Positions 62,821 to 64,000 of a stretch of 64,000 bases of DNA are shown here, piece by piece. The translations under genes and the position numbers were made by a program. The DNA comes from Photorhabdus noenieputensis (GTDB taxonomy: Bacteria; Pseudomonadota; Gammaproteobacteria; Enterobacterales; Enterobacteriaceae), in assembly GCF_018448935.1 (NCBI RefSeq), contig NZ_RCWC01000030.1, positions 1 to 64,000 of the forward strand. The letters run 5' to 3'. The notes under the pieces are model-generated. The model saw only the letters and a program-made list of their open reading frames with translations, did no database searches and had not been told where the DNA came from. Within the stretch, counting starts at the first letter, position 1, and each line of letters starts with the position of its first letter.

Positions 62821-62908
62821 AATAAACCACATGTTTTGATAAAAAGCGCGGCGCAGAAATTTTATCAATTTAAATGACGCGCTTTTTCAATTTATGCGGC
62901 TCGCTACA
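62820..62908 (-). repeat. Right arm of the inverted repeat and prophage right end
   Basis: On the minus strand it reads the same as 61960-62048. Its outer end is CTACA-3' at 62908, the phage terminus, followed by the AGCGT duplication. Confidence 0.95.
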
Positions 62909-62913
62909 AGCGT
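62909..62913. repeat. Prophage target-site duplication, right (AGCGT)
   Basis: It matches 30362-30366. The following TTGTAT on the host side happens to match the first phage bases on the left, so the identity extends over AGCGTTGTAT. The 5-bp reading is preferred because Mu makes 5-bp duplications and its left end begins TGTATTGA. Confidence 0.8.
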
Positions 62914-62981
62914 TGTATGTTGTACCCGTATTTTCATATTGAAATGTTCCGTATTGTGATCATGTCATTTAGGAGAAAATT

Positions 62982-63623
62982 ATGGAAAACGTTCATGCTA
63001 AAACTATCAGTACAAACCATATCATCAGTTCAGCAATGGTAAGTCAGAATGAGCTGTGTCGTATATCAGACAATGCAGATGCTATCAGAGCTAAGGCAAT
63101 GGAACTCACAGATTCTTGGGAAGGAGTGATGTTTGCTCTGTCTGCGGAAGAACTAGAAAATATTGCACTAGCATTAAAATTTTCACCAGATGTTGCTGAT
63201 AAAATCCATAATGAACTCAAAACATTAAGATATGCAAAAGTACAGTCTCAAGCCGGTCCTTCTTTTATCGTAACTTATCATATCTTAGACGTCAGCTTGC
63301 TGGCTCTAAGGGGAGTAACAAGCTTTAATAATGCTCTTTCTCATGTAAATGATCTTAATCTACAACCCCTTCTGAATGAGAATCAGGACACTTTCCAGAA
63401 AATCCGTGCAGCTCTACCGGAACATACTGCACGTATGAATTTCAAGCCTGAAACCGCTGCGGCTGTTCTGAAAGCCTTAGGTGCAGATATTTCCTCAGAT
63501 CTGCTTTATGAGCTTTGCCCAAAATATGGCACAAGCTCAGTTATCGATCTAGAAGGTCGACGTGGTGTTACTACAGAATTTATCAGATGTGTGACACTTA
63601 CTCTCGGGACGACACTGGCATAG
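62982..63623 (+). CDS. Protein of unknown function in the island right of the prophage
   Basis: This 213-residue protein has a good ribosome-binding site (AGGAG at 62971-62975). It is largely helical (NADAIRAKAMELTDSWEGVM, ALSAEELENIALALKF; PETAAAVLKALGADISSDLL) and ends CVTLTLGTTLA. No family was recognised. It has no signal peptide. With the MFS gene at 28368 and the dioxygenase-like gene at 63751 it belongs to the island that was split by the prophage. A biosynthetic or regulatory role would fit, but this is conjecture. Confidence 0.6.
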   Translation: MENVHAKTISTNHIISSAMVSQNELCRISDNADAIRAKAMELTDSWEGVMFALSAEELENIALALKFSPDVADKIHNELKTLRYAKVQSQAGPSFIVTYHILDVSLLALRGVTSFNNALSHVNDLNLQPLLNENQDTFQKIRAALPEHTARMNFKPETAAAVLKALGADISSDLLYELCPKYGTSSVIDLEGRRGVTTEFIRCVTLTLGTTLA

Positions 63624-63750
63624 TTAATCATAATGCTCATATCTGGTGCTGTTTTTCTTGCAGCGCCAGTTTTTACTTATTCATAGCTCGGCCTGAATAT
63701 ATTCTTCATCTATTATTTTCTTAACAACTATTTTATATATGGAAAGAAAA

Positions 63751-64000
63751 ATGTATTCTGATATAAATAGATTGGAACCTGAACTAATAAAAAAATATAA
63801 AGAAGAGGGGTTTCTTCTTGTTCCTTCTCTTATTAGCAAAGAAGATTTAATAATCTTGGATGTGACCATTCGAAATATCGTCAAAGATGCCGAAAATAAT
63901 GAAACAATTACCCAAGTTATTGAATATGAAAATATTCAAATTGATGGTCTCTGTCTACCAAGAAGATTGTTTAATCCCTTTGAATTACACGAGCAATTCA
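63751..64000 (+). CDS. Phytanoyl-CoA dioxygenase-like protein, N-terminal part (runs off the window)
   Basis: It starts at ATG 63751 with GGAAAG 4-9 bases upstream. The 83 visible residues begin MYSDINRLEPELIKKYKEEG and continue FLLVPSLISKEDLIILDVTI, ending CLPRRLFNPFELHEQF. An initial helix, then GFLLVPxLISxEDL, is typical of PhyH-family Fe(II)/2-oxoglutarate oxygenases, common in natural-product clusters. The iron-binding HxD lies beyond the window. Confidence 0.65.
   Translation, partial: MYSDINRLEPELIKKYKEEGFLLVPSLISKEDLIILDVTIRNIVKDAENNETITQVIEYENIQIDGLCLPRRLFNPFELHEQF

Larger units (their letters stand above)
30367..62908. mobile_element. Mu-like transposable prophage, apparently complete (32.5 kb)
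   Basis: The ends are 5'-TGTATTGAACC at 30367 (Mu left end begins TGTATTGATTC) and GGCTCGCTACA-3' at 62908. Read inward, both share TGTA-x2-GA-x-CC-x-CA. Flanking AGCGT copies mark the 5-bp duplication. Gene content follows Mu from repressor and ner/A/B through head, sheath, tube and fibre genes. It is visibly more GC-rich than its surroundings. No frameshifted structural gene was found, so it may be active. Confidence 0.93.

Noticed and set aside
61960-62908. Independent transposon with its own target duplication
   Set aside because: The bases flanking the two arms (GCTCT and AGCGT) do not match, whereas AGCGT matches the left end of the whole prophage.

Overview
The window looks like a chromosomal segment of an entomopathogenic enterobacterium. 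Photorhabdus is most likely and Xenorhabdus the main alternative. The evidence is the enterobacterial gene order pst-phoU / envZ-ompR / greB / tex / feoABC / bioH / gntX, near-enterobacterial protein sequences, ERIC-type repeats, an AT-rich host backbone, and an array of orphan polymorphic-toxin modules. The genus call is inference from gene content; no database search was possible.

Layout. (1) 1-297: end of an IS5-type insertion sequence. (2) 300-6900: an AT-rich array of orphan contact-dependent-inhibition-type toxin/immunity cassettes. Each cassette is introduced by a copy of the same pretoxin segment and closed by an immunity gene and a terminator. Several toxins are eroded, and one immunity gene carries an out-of-frame octanucleotide tract. 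(3) 7030-9430: polar amino-acid ABC importer (two permeases and a binding protein, no ATPase in view). (4) 9600-14150: phosphate operon pstSCAB-phoU on the minus strand with a Pho box. (5) 14366-16413: envZ-ompR. (6) 17294-18064: greB between two ERIC copies. (7) 18691-24124: tex and feoABC. (8) 24080-25936: a small islet (MFS transporter plus small protein) flanked by a duplication of the feoC 3' end. (9) 26138-27100: an Abi_2/HEPN-type defence gene. (10) 27248-28318: bioH and a gntX cut off after about 84 codons, at the edge of an AT-rich island that encodes another MFS transporter (28368-29588), a 213-residue unknown protein (62982-63623) and the start of a phytanoyl-CoA-dioxygenase-like protein (63751 to the end).

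(11) 30367-62908: an apparently complete Mu-like transposable prophage of about 32.5 kb inserted in that island, flanked by the 5-bp duplication AGCGT. It runs in Mu order: repressor (leftward), ner, transposase A, B, early genes, gemA, mor, lysis genes (GH108 endolysin, Rz/Rz1), gp25-gp30, G, I/Z, T, gp35-gp38, sheath, tube, the tail chaperone with a GGGCGA -2 frameshift site, tape measure, N, P, gp45-gp48, tail fibre and fibre assembly. Its right end is unusual: a serine recombinase gene lies inside 89-bp near-perfect inverted repeats, and the outer repeat arm is the phage terminus itself.

The points most worth following up are the octanucleotide-disrupted immunity gene in the cassette array, the inverted-repeat recombinase module at the phage end, the feoC-end duplication islet, and the island that splits gntX and was itself split by the prophage.
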